This document shows, one piece after another, positions 43,193 to 51,604 of a DNA stretch of 57,259 nucleotides (within the stretch, counting starts at the first letter, position 1; every line of letters begins with the position of its first letter). The DNA is taken from NCBI GenBank assembly GCA_016218965.1, contig JACRCP010000346.1:1-57259 (forward strand), given 5' to 3'. A program made the translations under genes and the position numbers. Source of the DNA: Deltaproteobacteria bacterium. Lineage in GTDB: Bacteria > Myxococcota > SpSt-1050 > JACRCP01. The notes under the pieces are model-generated. The model searched no databases and was not told where the DNA came from. It was given only the letters and a program-made list of their open reading frames with translations.

Positions 43193-43932
43193 CCCAGCAC
43201 CCCTTTCATCGCGGGCGTGACGTCTTCGAAGGTCGTTTCGCAAGGGTGCCCCCCCGCCCACAGATAGAGGGCGCCGCGGAACCTGTCGCCCAAGGCGAAT
43301 ATCTGCGCCGACATCGTGCCGTAGCCGTCGGTGTGGACGCAGAGCCGGTGGTGCCACTCGCCCCCCGAGTGGTCCGAAAGAAGCGCCTTGAGCGCCGGGA
43401 CGGCGGCGCCAACGTCGTCTTTTGGGATGGAACCGATGCGGGCGCGCACAAGCTCGCCCTTGAACGCGCCGACGTCTTCAAATTCGTCCCAGTTCGAGAA
43501 CGCGTGGACGCCGGACCCCCTCTCCTCGACCCTGGGTCCTTCGATGTATTTGACGACAAAGAGGCGATGCCTGTCGGCCAAGACCGCCTGGAAGGGGTTG
43601 TACACCCCCGGGCGCGCGCTGTGCGAAATCCGCGCGGCCGCATCGGCCGCCGATTGACACCTGAGCGCGTCAAGGACCAAAAGCCCCCGCGAGGCGAGGT
43701 CCGGGTTTCTCTCCGCCACCCCCGAGATGTTGGTGAGTGCCGCGAACAGGCCGAACTCGTTTAGCCCCGTCCACGTGCCCCCCGCGCGGGCGTCATGGGG
43801 GCCGAAGACGCGCGGCTCCCCGCACAAGACCTGCGGCCCGAGCGAGGGGCGGTCGGAAAACTCGTCGCGGTTGGCCGCAACCACGAGCGAAAACCCGTCA
43901 AAGACCTTGAAACAGACCGCCAGCGTGCACAT
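43186..43932 (-). CDS. NRDE (TANGO2-like) family protein
   Basis: A 248-residue protein beginning MCTLAVCF with the diagnostic VAANRDEFSDRP near residue 19. Homologues occur in bacteria and eukaryotes (TANGO2) with uncertain function, possibly heme or lipid handling. A TGTGGTATAAA box lies right before the start (minus strand 43951-43941), with only eight bases between its -10 hexamer and ATG, so a leaderless transcript is likely. There is no ribosome site there. It overlaps the phosphoesterase by a few bases. Confidence 0.9.
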   Translation of the reverse strand: MCTLAVCFKVFDGFSLVVAANRDEFSDRPSLGPQVLCGEPRVFGPHDARAGGTWTGLNEFGLFAALTNISGVAERNPDLASRGLLVLDALRCQSAADAAARISHSARPGVYNPFQAVLADRHRLFVVKYIEGPRVEERGSGVHAFSNWDEFEDVGAFKGELVRARIGSIPKDDVGAAVPALKALLSDHSGGEWHHRLCVHTDGYGTMSAQIFALGDRFRGALYLWAGGHPCETTFEDVTPAMKGVLGW

Positions 43933-43956
43933 GCGGCGTTTTTATACCACAAATAC

Positions 43957-44103
43957 CTACCCGGTGACGAACGACGGCGGGCGGACCGTTTCGAGGCGGA
44001 AGGCGCCTTCGGGGCAATGCACGGCGCACAGCCCGCAGCCGAGGCAGACCGATTCGTCGATCTGCACCCGGTTGTTGGCGTCGTCGAGATGGAAACCTCC
44101 AAC
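43957..44103 (-). pseudogene. 4Fe-4S ferredoxin C-terminal remnant
   Basis: This 49-codon frame directly after the SDR stop (same frame) encodes VQIDESVCLGCGLCAVHCP and EGAFRLETV, with a full C-x2-C-x2-C-x3-CP iron-sulfur cluster motif. Only the C-terminal part of a larger ferredoxin-like protein is present. A GTG at 44067 could start a 36-residue mini ferredoxin; no ribosome site is clear. The 5' junction at 44103-44125 is a heptad tract (GACTTGC, GACCGAC units), suggesting a deletion there. Confidence 0.6.
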
Positions 44104-44125
44104 CTACGACTTGCGACCGACGACC
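44092..44125. repeat. Heptad tract at the SDR stop / ferredoxin remnant junction
   Basis: Units such as AACCTAC, GACTTGC, GACCGAC and GACCAAC. The SDR end (VVGRKS) is encoded by it. Confidence 0.65.
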
Positions 44126-44895
44126 AACCCCGCGATCCGGACGAGGAAACGCCGGGGCGAGATGCGCGTGAGCCATGCGATGAGGGCGTTGAGCAGACCG
44201 GCGACGACGTTCCGCCGCCAGCCGAAGACCGCCCGGAGGCCCGTGCGGGCGACGCGGTCGGGCGAGGCCATGGTCGCACGAATCAGGACATTCGGGTTGT
44301 TCTGGCCAGCCACCTCCCAGAACTCCGTCGCGATACCGCCGGGGCACAGGCTGCACACGCGAACCTTTGTATCGCGCAGCTCGTGCGCGAGCGCCTCGGT
44401 GAAGTTGCGGACGTAGGATTTGGCCGCCGAGTAGGCCGCGTATGACGGGATGGGCATATACGCTACGAGCGAGGCGACGTTCAAGATCCACCCGCGGTCG
44501 CGCGCGACCATCGCACGCGAGAAGAGGTGCGCAAGCTCGGTGAGCGCCCTGATATCGACCTCGATGAGTGTGCGCAGGCATTCCCAGGGTGTTTCGACAA
44601 ACGGCCCGAAGCACGCGAACCCGGCGTTGTTGACGAGGACGTCGATTGGCGTCCCCGCCGCCTCGGTCTTGTCAAAGATCTCCTGCGCCGCGTCCGGTTG
44701 TGAGAGGTCGAGCGCAAGGACTGTGACTTTGACGCCGCGCTTTTCCCTGATCTCCGCCGCAAGCGATTCGAGCCTGTCCGCGCGCCGCGCCGTGATGACG
44801 AGATTCGCCCCCATCGCCGCAAGCTGTCGCGCGAACTCGACGCCCAGACCGCTGGACGCCCCCGTCACCAGCGCCGTTTTGCCTTTCATGTCCAT
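44104..44895 (-). CDS. Short-chain dehydrogenase/reductase
   Basis: A 263-residue classical SDR. TGASSGLGVEFA binds the cofactor, NNAGF follows, and the catalytic Ser-Tyr-Lys are in NVASLVAYMPIPSYAAYSAAK. The C-terminus has a hydrophobic stretch (LLNALIAWLTRISPRRFLV) as in membrane-associated SDRs of fatty-acyl or sterol type. Substrate unknown. The final residues derive from a heptad repeat and the stop is shared with the edge of a ferredoxin remnant. Confidence 0.9.
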   Translation of the reverse strand: MDMKGKTALVTGASSGLGVEFARQLAAMGANLVITARRADRLESLAAEIREKRGVKVTVLALDLSQPDAAQEIFDKTEAAGTPIDVLVNNAGFACFGPFVETPWECLRTLIEVDIRALTELAHLFSRAMVARDRGWILNVASLVAYMPIPSYAAYSAAKSYVRNFTEALAHELRDTKVRVCSLCPGGIATEFWEVAGQNNPNVLIRATMASPDRVARTGLRAVFGWRRNVVAGLLNALIAWLTRISPRRFLVRIAGLVVGRKS

Positions 44896-44926
44896 GCCGG
44901 CAAACTACGCAAATTCCACGGATGCG

Positions 44927-46138
44927 TCAACTTCCGCGGCGGAGGGTGAGGAGGGTGATCTGGCTTGGCATGCCGAGGCGGAGGGGCGGGCCCCAGGTGC
45001 CGGTGCCGGGGTTGACGTAGAGCCACATCTTTTGGAACCTGTGCAGGCCCACGACAAAAGGCATCACGAGCCGGATGACAAAGGTCCACGGCCAGAACTG
45101 GCCGCCGTGCGTGTGCCCCGAGAGCTGAAGGTCCACGCCCGCGGCTTCGGCCGCGCGAAAACTGCGCGGCTGGTGCGCGAGAAGTATCCGCCTTGCGCCT
45201 TCTGGCGCCCCGCGCAGCGCCGTTTCGGGTTCCGGCACGTGTTCGGGCACCATGGAGGCCGCCGAAATGTCGGGGACACCGGCAACCGCCAGCACCGCAT
45301 CGCCCCGGCGCACAAGCCGGTGCTCGTTCGTCAGGACATCAAATCCCAATCGGCGGACCTCGGAGAGCCACCCGTGCAGGTCCCAGTAGTACTCGTGGTT
45401 GCCCGTCACGAAGAACTTCCCGTCGGGCGCACGGAGGCTTGAGAGCGGGGCGGCATCGGCGCGCAGCTCGCGGGCGTACCCGTCGGCAAGGTCGCCCGTG
45501 AAGGCCACGATGTCCGGTGACAGGGCGTTTGCGGCCTCGACGATGGATTCCATGTGCTCCCGCCGGATGACCGAGGCGCCGAGGTGAATATCGCTTAGCT
45601 GCGCGATCTTGAAGCCGTCAAACGCCGGCGGGAGGTCCGCAATGGGGATGTCAACGCGGACGACTTGGAGCGGGCGCCTGCGCGCGGCCGCGTACCCAAT
45701 GCCCACGAGCGCCGCCGCAGCACCGAGAACGCCGAGGTTCAAGGCGTTCACAAGGAACAGGCGCCGCCCGGCGTCCAATCCCGCCGCCGCACGGCCGGCG
45801 ACCAGCGCGTGGACCTTCGAGACTGCCGCAACGAGAAGGAGCCCGATGTCTTTGGTGAACAGAAGCGGCACGACTATGGCCATGAAGCCCATGGCGCCAA
45901 AACCAATCATGGCCGCTGCTGGGAACCAACCGGGCTTGGTCGTGATCCGCCCCGAGAAAAGAACCAGCGGACCCGCAAAGGTCACCGCCGCAAGGACCAG
46001 CCACGCCAACAGGCGATACGACGGAGACAGCCCCGAGGGCGATATCAGCCTGTGCCCCGCATAGACGTACAGGCCGGTCCATATTGTCATCGCGACCGTA
46101 AAAAAAGCGATGAAGCGCCAGAAGTTCATGGCCGACAT
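44927..46138 (-). CDS. Membrane-anchored metallophosphoesterase (YkuE/YaeI-like)
   Basis: A 403-residue protein. Four or five N-terminal membrane helices (FWRFIAFFTVAMTIWTGLYVY, LLAWLVLAAVTFAGPLVLF, AAAMIGFGAMGFMAIVVPLL, LNLGVLGAAAALVGIGYAA) precede a phosphoesterase domain with IAQLSDIHLGASV, FTGDLADGYA, VTGNHEYYWD and LSGHTHGGQFWP. All metal ligands are there. The start at 46138 (or 46129) immediately follows the dispersed repeat, whose end supplies GGAAG as ribosome site. The longer frame back to 46264 encodes the repeat and is not real protein. Confidence 0.85.
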   Translation of the reverse strand: MSAMNFWRFIAFFTVAMTIWTGLYVYAGHRLISPSGLSPSYRLLAWLVLAAVTFAGPLVLFSGRITTKPGWFPAAAMIGFGAMGFMAIVVPLLFTKDIGLLLVAAVSKVHALVAGRAAAGLDAGRRLFLVNALNLGVLGAAAALVGIGYAAARRRPLQVVRVDIPIADLPPAFDGFKIAQLSDIHLGASVIRREHMESIVEAANALSPDIVAFTGDLADGYARELRADAAPLSSLRAPDGKFFVTGNHEYYWDLHGWLSEVRRLGFDVLTNEHRLVRRGDAVLAVAGVPDISAASMVPEHVPEPETALRGAPEGARRILLAHQPRSFRAAEAAGVDLQLSGHTHGGQFWPWTFVIRLVMPFVVGLHRFQKMWLYVNPGTGTWGPPLRLGMPSQITLLTLRRGS

Positions 46139-46225
46139 GCGTACCAACTTCCTGCGGCAAAGTACAGGCTTGCGTGAACCTTCGGTGCGTTGAACCAACC
46201 TGCTTTTTGAGCCGCACGTCTTGTT

Positions 46226-46266
46226 CGCCCCGGCCTTCGCGTCACCCCAGTTGCGGGGATGCACCC
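46226..46266. repeat. Dispersed 41-bp repeat, copy 2
   Basis: Identical over 41 bases to 7380-7420 in the same orientation; a shorter, diverged copy in inverse orientation is at 7228-7305. It carries CCCCAGTTGCGGGG-type pairing. It lies directly upstream of the phosphoesterase gene region. Confidence 0.9.
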
Positions 46267-46273
46267 CAAGCGT

Positions 46274-46406
46274 AAGGATTCAGTCTCGGATGGGGGCCGG
46301 CTTCCCCTGCGCGTCAGTTTCCGATGCGTCATCATCTGACTTCGCCCGGCGGTTGCCGTAAACATGCCGCTCCGGGAAACCCGTCCCCCACCCAAGACTG
46401 AATGAT
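46274..46406. repeat. Imperfect inverted repeat, about 22-36 bp arms
   Basis: Left arm ATTCAGTCTCGGATGGGGGC at about 46280 and right arm GTCCCCCACCCAAGACTGAAT near 46382-46402 are reverse complements with a few mismatches, enclosing about 85 bases. It may be a MITE or a large stem-loop. No ORF inside. Confidence 0.7.
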
Positions 46407-46429
46407 CACCCCCAAGCAGAACGCGGGTG

Positions 46430-46457
46430 TTGATTATTCTTCCGCCGGGGCTAGAAT
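46430..46457 (+). promoter_or_regulatory. Promoter-like boxes before engB
   Basis: TTGATT (46430-46435), 16 bases, TAGAAT (46452-46457). Only nine bases separate the -10 hexamer from ATG 46467 and no ribosome site fits between, so transcripts would be near-leaderless. Confidence 0.4.
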
Positions 46458-46466
46458 GGTGGCGCG

Positions 46467-47054
46467 ATGAAGGTGGAGTTCGTCAAGTCGGCCGCCGAGG
46501 CGGACCAGTTTCCGCGGCACCCGCTTCCGGAGATAGCCCTTGCGGGCAGGAGCAACGTGGGCAAGTCGTCGCTCCTAAACTGCCTTGCCGGCCGCAGGGG
46601 GGTCGCGCGCGTTTCGGGGCGGCCGGGCTGCACGCGCCTTCTCAACTTCTTTTCGGTGGACGCCGCCCTCTGTCTTGTGGACCTTCCGGGGTACGGCTAC
46701 GCGAAGGTCTCTCGCGCCGAGCGGACCCGCTGGGCCGAAGTCGTGGACGAGTACCTCGAGGAGCGCGACAACCTCTCGGGTCTCATCGTGATCATGGACG
46801 CCGCGCTCCCCCCGACCGATCTCGACCTCGAGATGCTACGCTTCGCCTCGACGCTGGGCATCCCGGTCCTCCCGGTCGCCACAAAGGCGGACAAGCTCGC
46901 GAAAAACAGGAAGAGGGCCGTGCTCGATTCATTTGCCGCGGCCATCGGCGACGGATCGGAACGCGTGGTGGCATTTTCGGCCCGGACGGGCGAAGGGAGG
47001 CCCGACGTGGCGAAGTGGATCGCGTCCGCCTGCGGCCTCGGGAGGCTTGCGTGA
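46467..47054 (+). CDS. engB: Ribosome biogenesis GTP-binding protein EngB/YihA
   Basis: A 195-residue small GTPase of 50S ribosome assembly. G1 ALAGRSNVGKSSLLN, G2 region GRPGCTRLLNFF, G3 LVDLPGYGYA, G4 VATKADK and G5 FSARTGEG are intact. It overlaps the next gene by GTGA. The family usually ends without extra domains, as here. It is the first gene of a long plus-strand run. Confidence 0.95.
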   Translation: MKVEFVKSAAEADQFPRHPLPEIALAGRSNVGKSSLLNCLAGRRGVARVSGRPGCTRLLNFFSVDAALCLVDLPGYGYAKVSRAERTRWAEVVDEYLEERDNLSGLIVIMDAALPPTDLDLEMLRFASTLGIPVLPVATKADKLAKNRKRAVLDSFAAAIGDGSERVVAFSARTGEGRPDVAKWIASACGLGRLA

Positions 47055-47800
47055 CGGGCTTCGACCTTATCGTCGCGGCGGCGCTTTCTGCCGCCATCCA
47101 GACGGGCGCGGGCGCCCCCACGAAAGCCGCGCCCGCAGTCGAACCACCCCAGCCGGCCGCCCCGGCGCCGGTTTCTCCTCCGCCGCGCATGCCCGCCATC
47201 AATGCGCTTTTCAAGATCAACTACGAGCTGGTCGACGAGATCATAGCCACGGTCCAGAAGGACGCGATCACGCGCTCCGACCTCGACCGTCAGGCCGGCG
47301 TGACGGTGGTCAAAACGTACGGCCTTCAGGGGCTCGCCACGCTGGCCGACCCGAAGGTCGTGGGTTGGATCAAAGACCTCTTGATCAATCAGGTCCTGAT
47401 CCTCCAGGAGATCCGCAAACAGCCGGGGGAGTCGCAAAGGACGTCGGATGAGGAGGCGCGCGAGGAGGTCAAAAAGTTCGCCGCACGTTTCCCCGACGCC
47501 GCGGCGTACCAACAGTTCCTGACGGCGGCGGACATGTCCGAGGACGCGCTCAAGGAGATCCTCGTGCGGGACATGCGCGTGGACCGGTTCATCAAAACGA
47601 GGATCCAGCACGCCGTGCCGGTGCCTGACGACAAGGTGAGGGAGTACTTCGATGAAAACGCCGCCCAGTTTCCGGGCAAAAAATTCGAGGACGTGGCCGG
47701 ACAGCTCAAGGCGATGCTCACGGAGAAAGAGTTCCTCGAGAAGTTCATCAAGGACCTGAGAAACAAGTACGACGTCGTGGACCACCTGGAGAAAAAGTAG
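47051..47800 (+). CDS. SurA-like periplasmic chaperone/peptidyl-prolyl isomerase fragment
   Basis: A 249-residue protein with a weak N-terminal signal (FDLIVAAALSAAIQTGAGAP) then a SurA N-terminal-type helical domain: DEIIATVQKDAITRSDLDRQ, LLINQVLILQEIRKQ and a long helix FEDVAGQLKAMLTEKEFLEK. No parvulin (PPIase) core is seen, so it may act only as a chaperone. GTG 47051 overlaps the engB stop. The Pro/Ala stretch before the helical part is a linker. Confidence 0.75.
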   Translation: MTGFDLIVAAALSAAIQTGAGAPTKAAPAVEPPQPAAPAPVSPPPRMPAINALFKINYELVDEIIATVQKDAITRSDLDRQAGVTVVKTYGLQGLATLADPKVVGWIKDLLINQVLILQEIRKQPGESQRTSDEEAREEVKKFAARFPDAAAYQQFLTAADMSEDALKEILVRDMRVDRFIKTRIQHAVPVPDDKVREYFDENAAQFPGKKFEDVAGQLKAMLTEKEFLEKFIKDLRNKYDVVDHLEKK

Positions 47801-48104
47801 GGCGGGAGTCCGCGGATCAAGAGGAACTTGCAAAAACACCGGCAATCCAACCGCAGAGGACTCAGAGGGCGCAGAGATGCCGAACAATGTTTTTTCTCGG
47901 CGTTCAAAGTACGGCTCCCCGCAATTTCGTGCCCACCTCGCCGGTCCCGACCGCCGATGGCAGTGTTGCTCCTCCTCGCAGTAGCGCTGCTACAGCGTCG
48001 TCCATTCTCCGTAGTACTACGAAGGATGAATCGTCGCGCCTCGCCCTCGACGCCCGGTCCTTCGGCGATCTGGTCACTAACTTGCGGGTCGCTGTACTAC
48101 GCGG
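47801..48104. other. Intergenic region with small palindromes
   Basis: No gene is supported in this 304-base gap. It holds a GACTCAGAG/GGCGCAGAG-type repeat near 47845, a GTAGC-GCT-GCTAC hairpin near 47981-47993 and a perfect 12-base palindrome CGTAGTACTACG at 48010-48021 that extends by imperfect pairing. A frame at 47887-48123 is open but not protein-like. Confidence 0.45.
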
Positions 48105-48626
48105 TTGGATGGGTTTTGCTTGAGCCTGTCAAGAAACCAGGATTTGGAATCCCCACCAAACAGATTGGCTGATATCGGGCTTGCCATCGCCCCGGCGACC
48201 GAAGGCGACCTCGACGGCGTGATGGAAATCGAAAAGGCCAGCTTCCGGGCACCGTGGAAGATGGAGGCATTTCGGGCCGAACTCGCCAACCGGTACTCGC
48301 GTTTCACCGGGGTGCGAATCGAGGGTGCGGGCGGGCCGCTTGCGGCATTTGCCATTTACTGGCTTGTCGTAGACGAAGTCCACATAATCAACTTCGCCGT
48401 GGCACCCGAGTGGCGGAGAAGGGGGGTCGGCCGCGCGCTCCTGGCCCACATCATTCGCGACGGCGCCGACTCGGGCTGCCGGCTGATCGGGCTCGAGGTC
48501 AGGGCGGGGAACGAGGGCGCCATTGCGCTGTACAGGGGCTTCGGGTTCTCGCCGGTGTCGGTCCGGCCCAAGTATTATGTGGACAACGACGAGGACGCTT
48601 TGGTAATGATGCTTGAGTTGAAGTAG
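48105..48626 (+). CDS. rimI: Ribosomal protein S18-alanine N-acetyltransferase-like GNAT
   Basis: A 173-residue GNAT acetyltransferase. IAPATEGDLDGVMEIEKASF begins the fold, the acetyl-CoA loop is PEWRRRGVGRALL and the C-terminus has GFGFSPVSVRPKYYVDNDEDAL. The RimI match is good in the pattern of VRPKYY. The start is uncertain: ATG 48105, TTG 48165 (MADIGLAIAP) or another codon; the first 15 residues look unconserved. It ends exactly before the pyrK frame. Confidence 0.82.
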   Translation: MDGFCLSLSRNQDLESPPNRLADIGLAIAPATEGDLDGVMEIEKASFRAPWKMEAFRAELANRYSRFTGVRIEGAGGPLAAFAIYWLVVDEVHIINFAVAPEWRRRGVGRALLAHIIRDGADSGCRLIGLEVRAGNEGAIALYRGFGFSPVSVRPKYYVDNDEDALVMMLELK

Positions 48627-49622
48627 GTGTTCTTTTCTTCCTTCGGAGGCGGGCGTTTGGGCAAAGGGCGCGCAAGTCCGGACCGGCCGGCGGAAACGGT
48701 GAGAGGGGCATCTGCAGCGGGCATCTCGCTCGTGCGGCACCTAAGCGGCGGGTACTTCCTGATGACGCTGGATGTCCCCGTGTCGTTTTCAGCCGCGGTC
48801 CCCGGCCAGTTCGTCATGGTCCGGCCTCCGGGCCGGTATCCCCTTCTGGCGCGCCCGATCTCGATCCACGACTGCCGCCGGGTGGGGCGAGCCGCCCGAA
48901 TCGATCTTTTGGTGCGCGAGGCGGGCGAGGGGACCCGTGCGCTGGGGGCGCTGCGGCGCGGCGATCGCGTGGGCATCTGGGGGCCCCTCGGAAAAGGTTT
49001 TTCCGACGCGGCGGCGAAGCGGCGGGTGCTGGTGGCGGGAGGGCGGGGAATCGCGCCGATGTGGTTTCTGGCCCGCCGCCTTTTTGACGCCGCGCGCGCA
49101 GACCGGCCGGCAATCGATCTCTTCTACGGGGCGCGTTCGTCCGACGAGCTCCACTATGTGGATGAGTTCCGGGCCATCGGCGTGAAGGTGCACATCGCGA
49201 CGGATGACGGATCGCGGGGGTACAAGGGTATGGTGACGGGTCTTTTGCGCGACAAGCTGGGCGTCAAAACGCGGCCCCCGCGACACAAGAAAAAGGAGCC
49301 CGCCGCGACCCAGCTCGGGATGTTCGACCCGGCCCCGGTCCCGCCGCCGGCGCCCGCGGCGACGGTCGAAAAGGCGCCCCCGCCGGTGTTTTGCGCCTGC
49401 GGACCGATGCCGATGCTTCGGGCCGTGCACGATGTGGCGGCGGCGCTTGGCGCAATCTGCGAGGTATCGCTCGAGTCCCGTATGGCATGCGGCATCGGCG
49501 TGTGCCTCGGCTGCGCGCACGAGACGGCGGAAGGCGGGTTGATGCACGTGTGCAAGGACGGGCCGGTTGTCGATTCGCGCGTCGTCTTCGGCTCCGGCGT
49601 TCAGGGAGGGACCGGAGGATGA
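48627..49622 (+). CDS. pyrK: Dihydroorotate dehydrogenase electron-transfer subunit PyrK-like, with a linker insertion
   Basis: A 331-residue protein. FAD loop ARPISIHD, NAD region GGRGIAPMWFLA, and the [2Fe-2S] ligands Cys288, Cys293, Cys296 and Cys309 (CGIGVCLGCA...HVC) are present. About 45 residues rich in Lys, Pro and Ala (residues 211-255, HKKKEPAATQLGMFDPAPVP) are inserted between the NAD part and CACGPMPML; usual PyrK proteins lack this. GTG 48627 directly follows the rimI stop, and the first 25 residues may not be translated. It overlaps pyrD by ATGA. Confidence 0.9.
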   Translation: MFFSSFGGGRLGKGRASPDRPAETVRGASAAGISLVRHLSGGYFLMTLDVPVSFSAAVPGQFVMVRPPGRYPLLARPISIHDCRRVGRAARIDLLVREAGEGTRALGALRRGDRVGIWGPLGKGFSDAAAKRRVLVAGGRGIAPMWFLARRLFDAARADRPAIDLFYGARSSDELHYVDEFRAIGVKVHIATDDGSRGYKGMVTGLLRDKLGVKTRPPRHKKKEPAATQLGMFDPAPVPPPAPAATVEKAPPPVFCACGPMPMLRAVHDVAAALGAICEVSLESRMACGIGVCLGCAHETAEGGLMHVCKDGPVVDSRVVFGSGVQGGTGG

Positions 49623-50554
49623 ACGTCGATCTTTCGGTCGAAATCGGCGGACTCAGGCTCAAGAACCCCGTCCTCACGGCGTCGGGGACGTTCGGGTACG
49701 GCATCGAGTTCGCCGACTATCTCGACCTCTCGCGTCTGGGCGGCATTGTGACCAAGGGGCTGTCGCTCCTCCCGCGGCGCGGGAACCCTCCGCCGCGCAT
49801 AGTCGAGACCCCGTCGGGGCTTCTCAATGCGATTGGCCTCGAAAACGTCGGGCTTGAGAATTTCGCTCGCGACATCCTCCCGGCGCTCGCGAAGACGGGG
49901 ACCAGGGTCATCGTAAATTTTTTCGGCGATTCGGTCGAAGAGTATGCGCAGATGGCCGCGGAGCTCGACGGGCTCGGCGGCGTGGACGCCCTCGAGCTCA
50001 ACATCTCGTGTCCAAACGTCAAGGCGGGGGGGATGGCGTTCGGGACCCGGCCGGAGTCGGCCGCGGCCGTGACCGCCGCCGTCCGGGCCAGGACCGGCAA
50101 GACGCTCATCGTCAAGCTCAGCCCGGCTTGCGACGCCGTCGCGGTCGCCCGCGCCGTCGCGGGCGCGGGGGCCGACGCGGTCTCGTGCATGAACACGATC
50201 CCCGCCATGGCCATCGACCCGGCGACGCGGCGCCCGAGGCTCGCAAACGTGACCGGCGGGCTTTCTGGACCGGCGGTCCGACCGGTCGCAGTCAAGATGA
50301 CCTTCGATGTGGCCAGGGCGGTTACAATCCCCGTCGTGGGGGTCGGCGGCATCATGAGCGGGGACGACGCGCTCGAGTTCGTCATGGCCGGCGCATCGGG
50401 TGTGGAGGTCGGGACCGCGAACTTCACCGACCCGTGCGCAGCCGTGCGCGTGCTTGACGGAATCGAGGCGTACTGCGCCCGGCACAGAGTCAGGGAGTAC
50501 CGGACGCTGATCGGATCGCTTCTGACCGACGGGGCGCCGACGTCGTGCGGGTGA
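49619..50554 (+). CDS. pyrD: Dihydroorotate dehydrogenase, class 1B catalytic subunit
   Basis: A 311-residue FMN enzyme of pyrimidine synthesis that works with PyrK and NAD. It has the class 1 catalytic Cys131 in LELNISCPNVKAGG, NPVLTASGTFGYG, IVKLSPACDA and VPVVGVGGIMSGDDALEF for FMN phosphate. The start overlaps the pyrK stop (ATGA), with GGAGG directly upstream. Confidence 0.94.
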   Translation: MNVDLSVEIGGLRLKNPVLTASGTFGYGIEFADYLDLSRLGGIVTKGLSLLPRRGNPPPRIVETPSGLLNAIGLENVGLENFARDILPALAKTGTRVIVNFFGDSVEEYAQMAAELDGLGGVDALELNISCPNVKAGGMAFGTRPESAAAVTAAVRARTGKTLIVKLSPACDAVAVARAVAGAGADAVSCMNTIPAMAIDPATRRPRLANVTGGLSGPAVRPVAVKMTFDVARAVTIPVVGVGGIMSGDDALEFVMAGASGVEVGTANFTDPCAAVRVLDGIEAYCARHRVREYRTLIGSLLTDGAPTSCG

Positions 50555-50591
50555 TCGTCCCGGTTCCGGTCCGTGAACGAGAGGTGCCGGC

Positions 50592-51602
50592 GTGCCGTTG
50601 AGAAGGCTCGACAAGATCATCCGATCGTTCCGCGGGCGCAAGATCGTCGTCGTCGGGGACATGGTCGCCGACGAATTCGTCTACGGGCGCACCTACCGGC
50701 TCTCGCGCGAGGCGCCGGTCCCCATCGTCCGCTTCGATCATTCCGACATCAAGCTCGGCGGCGCGGCAAACGTCGCAAACAACGTCATTGCGATGGGCGG
50801 AAAGGCAGTGCCCATAGGCGTCATCGGCGTGGACGACGCCGGCCGCGAGGTGGCGTCGCTGTTTTCGCAGTGCGGCGCCGACACCGCGTGCCTGATTCGC
50901 GACAAGAACCGCTCGACCATCACCAAGACCCGCATCCTCGCGGGCGACGTGGGGACGGTGGCCCAGCAGATGCTGAGGCTCGACCGGGGAAGCAACGGCG
51001 ACCTCTCGAACAGGCTTCGGCGGCAGATCGTGGAGGCGTTCGAGGGCGCCATGGAAGGCGCCCACTGCGTCGTGTTTTCGGACTACGGTGAGGGCGTGCT
51101 TCCCGACCACATGCGCGACGACCTGATCGCGCGGGCCAGAAAAAGGGGGATCATTACCGTCGCGGACAGCAGGTTCAAGATACACATGTTCCGCGGAGTC
51201 ACCGCGGTCACGCCCAACGTCCCCGAGCTTTCCCAATATGCCAAGCGGCCGGTCGAGAGCGAGGAGGAGATCGCCCGCGCGGCGGCGGCGCTCCAGAGGC
51301 GGACGGGCTGCAGGGGGGTGCTCGTGAAAAGGGGCGGGATGGGGATGGCGCTTTACAGGCGCGGGCGCGGCGTGAAAACCTACCCGCCGCACGGGTCCAT
51401 CGAGGTGGCCGACGTGACCGGCGCCGGCGACACGGTCATCGCGGCCTTCACGCTGGCCCTCTGCAGTCGCGCGGAAATGGACGACGCGGCGCTCATCGCG
51501 AACGTTGCCGGGGGAATCAAGGTGACCAAGCGCGGGACGGCCACCGTCTCGGCGGCCGAGCTCATGCGCGGTCTCGACCACACGCGGGTCGAAAAAGTAT
51601 AA
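50592..51602 (+). CDS. hldA: D-glycero-beta-D-manno-heptose-7-phosphate kinase-like (RfaE1/HldA) PfkB-family enzyme
   Basis: A 336-residue PfkB-type kinase. The N-terminal sugar site FVYGRTYRLSREAPVPIV and IKLGGAANVANNV, and the catalytic VTGAGDTVIAAF with Asp, match the kinase half of HldE. It begins at GTG 50592. The next gene is the adenylyltransferase half, so the two make separate HldA and HldC. This points to heptose in LPS. Confidence 0.92.
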   Translation: MPLRRLDKIIRSFRGRKIVVVGDMVADEFVYGRTYRLSREAPVPIVRFDHSDIKLGGAANVANNVIAMGGKAVPIGVIGVDDAGREVASLFSQCGADTACLIRDKNRSTITKTRILAGDVGTVAQQMLRLDRGSNGDLSNRLRRQIVEAFEGAMEGAHCVVFSDYGEGVLPDHMRDDLIARARKRGIITVADSRFKIHMFRGVTAVTPNVPELSQYAKRPVESEEEIARAAAALQRRTGCRGVLVKRGGMGMALYRRGRGVKTYPPHGSIEVADVTGAGDTVIAAFTLALCSRAEMDDAALIANVAGGIKVTKRGTATVSAAELMRGLDHTRVEKV

Positions 51603-51604
51603 GG

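Larger units (their letters stand above)
46139..46466. other. Intergenic region with a dispersed repeat and a large inverted repeat
   Basis: The 41-bp repeat at 46226-46266 is identical to 7380-7420. The stretch 46275-46405 forms an imperfect inverted repeat: ATTCAGTCTCGGATGGGGG pairs with CCCCCACCCAAGACTGAAT, continuing with weaker pairing to GGCTTCCC/GGGAAACC. No gene is seen. The engB promoter-like boxes lie at its right end. Confidence 0.7.

Noticed and set aside
44927..46264. Longer start at 46264 for the membrane phosphoesterase
   Set aside because: The extra 42 residues are the translated dispersed repeat, which has the same reading elsewhere; the normal start 46138 precedes the first membrane helix.
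47887..48123. Frame of 78 codons between the SurA-like and rimI genes
   Set aside because: No ribosome site, no family, and the region has palindromes and repeat-like sequence instead of coding features.
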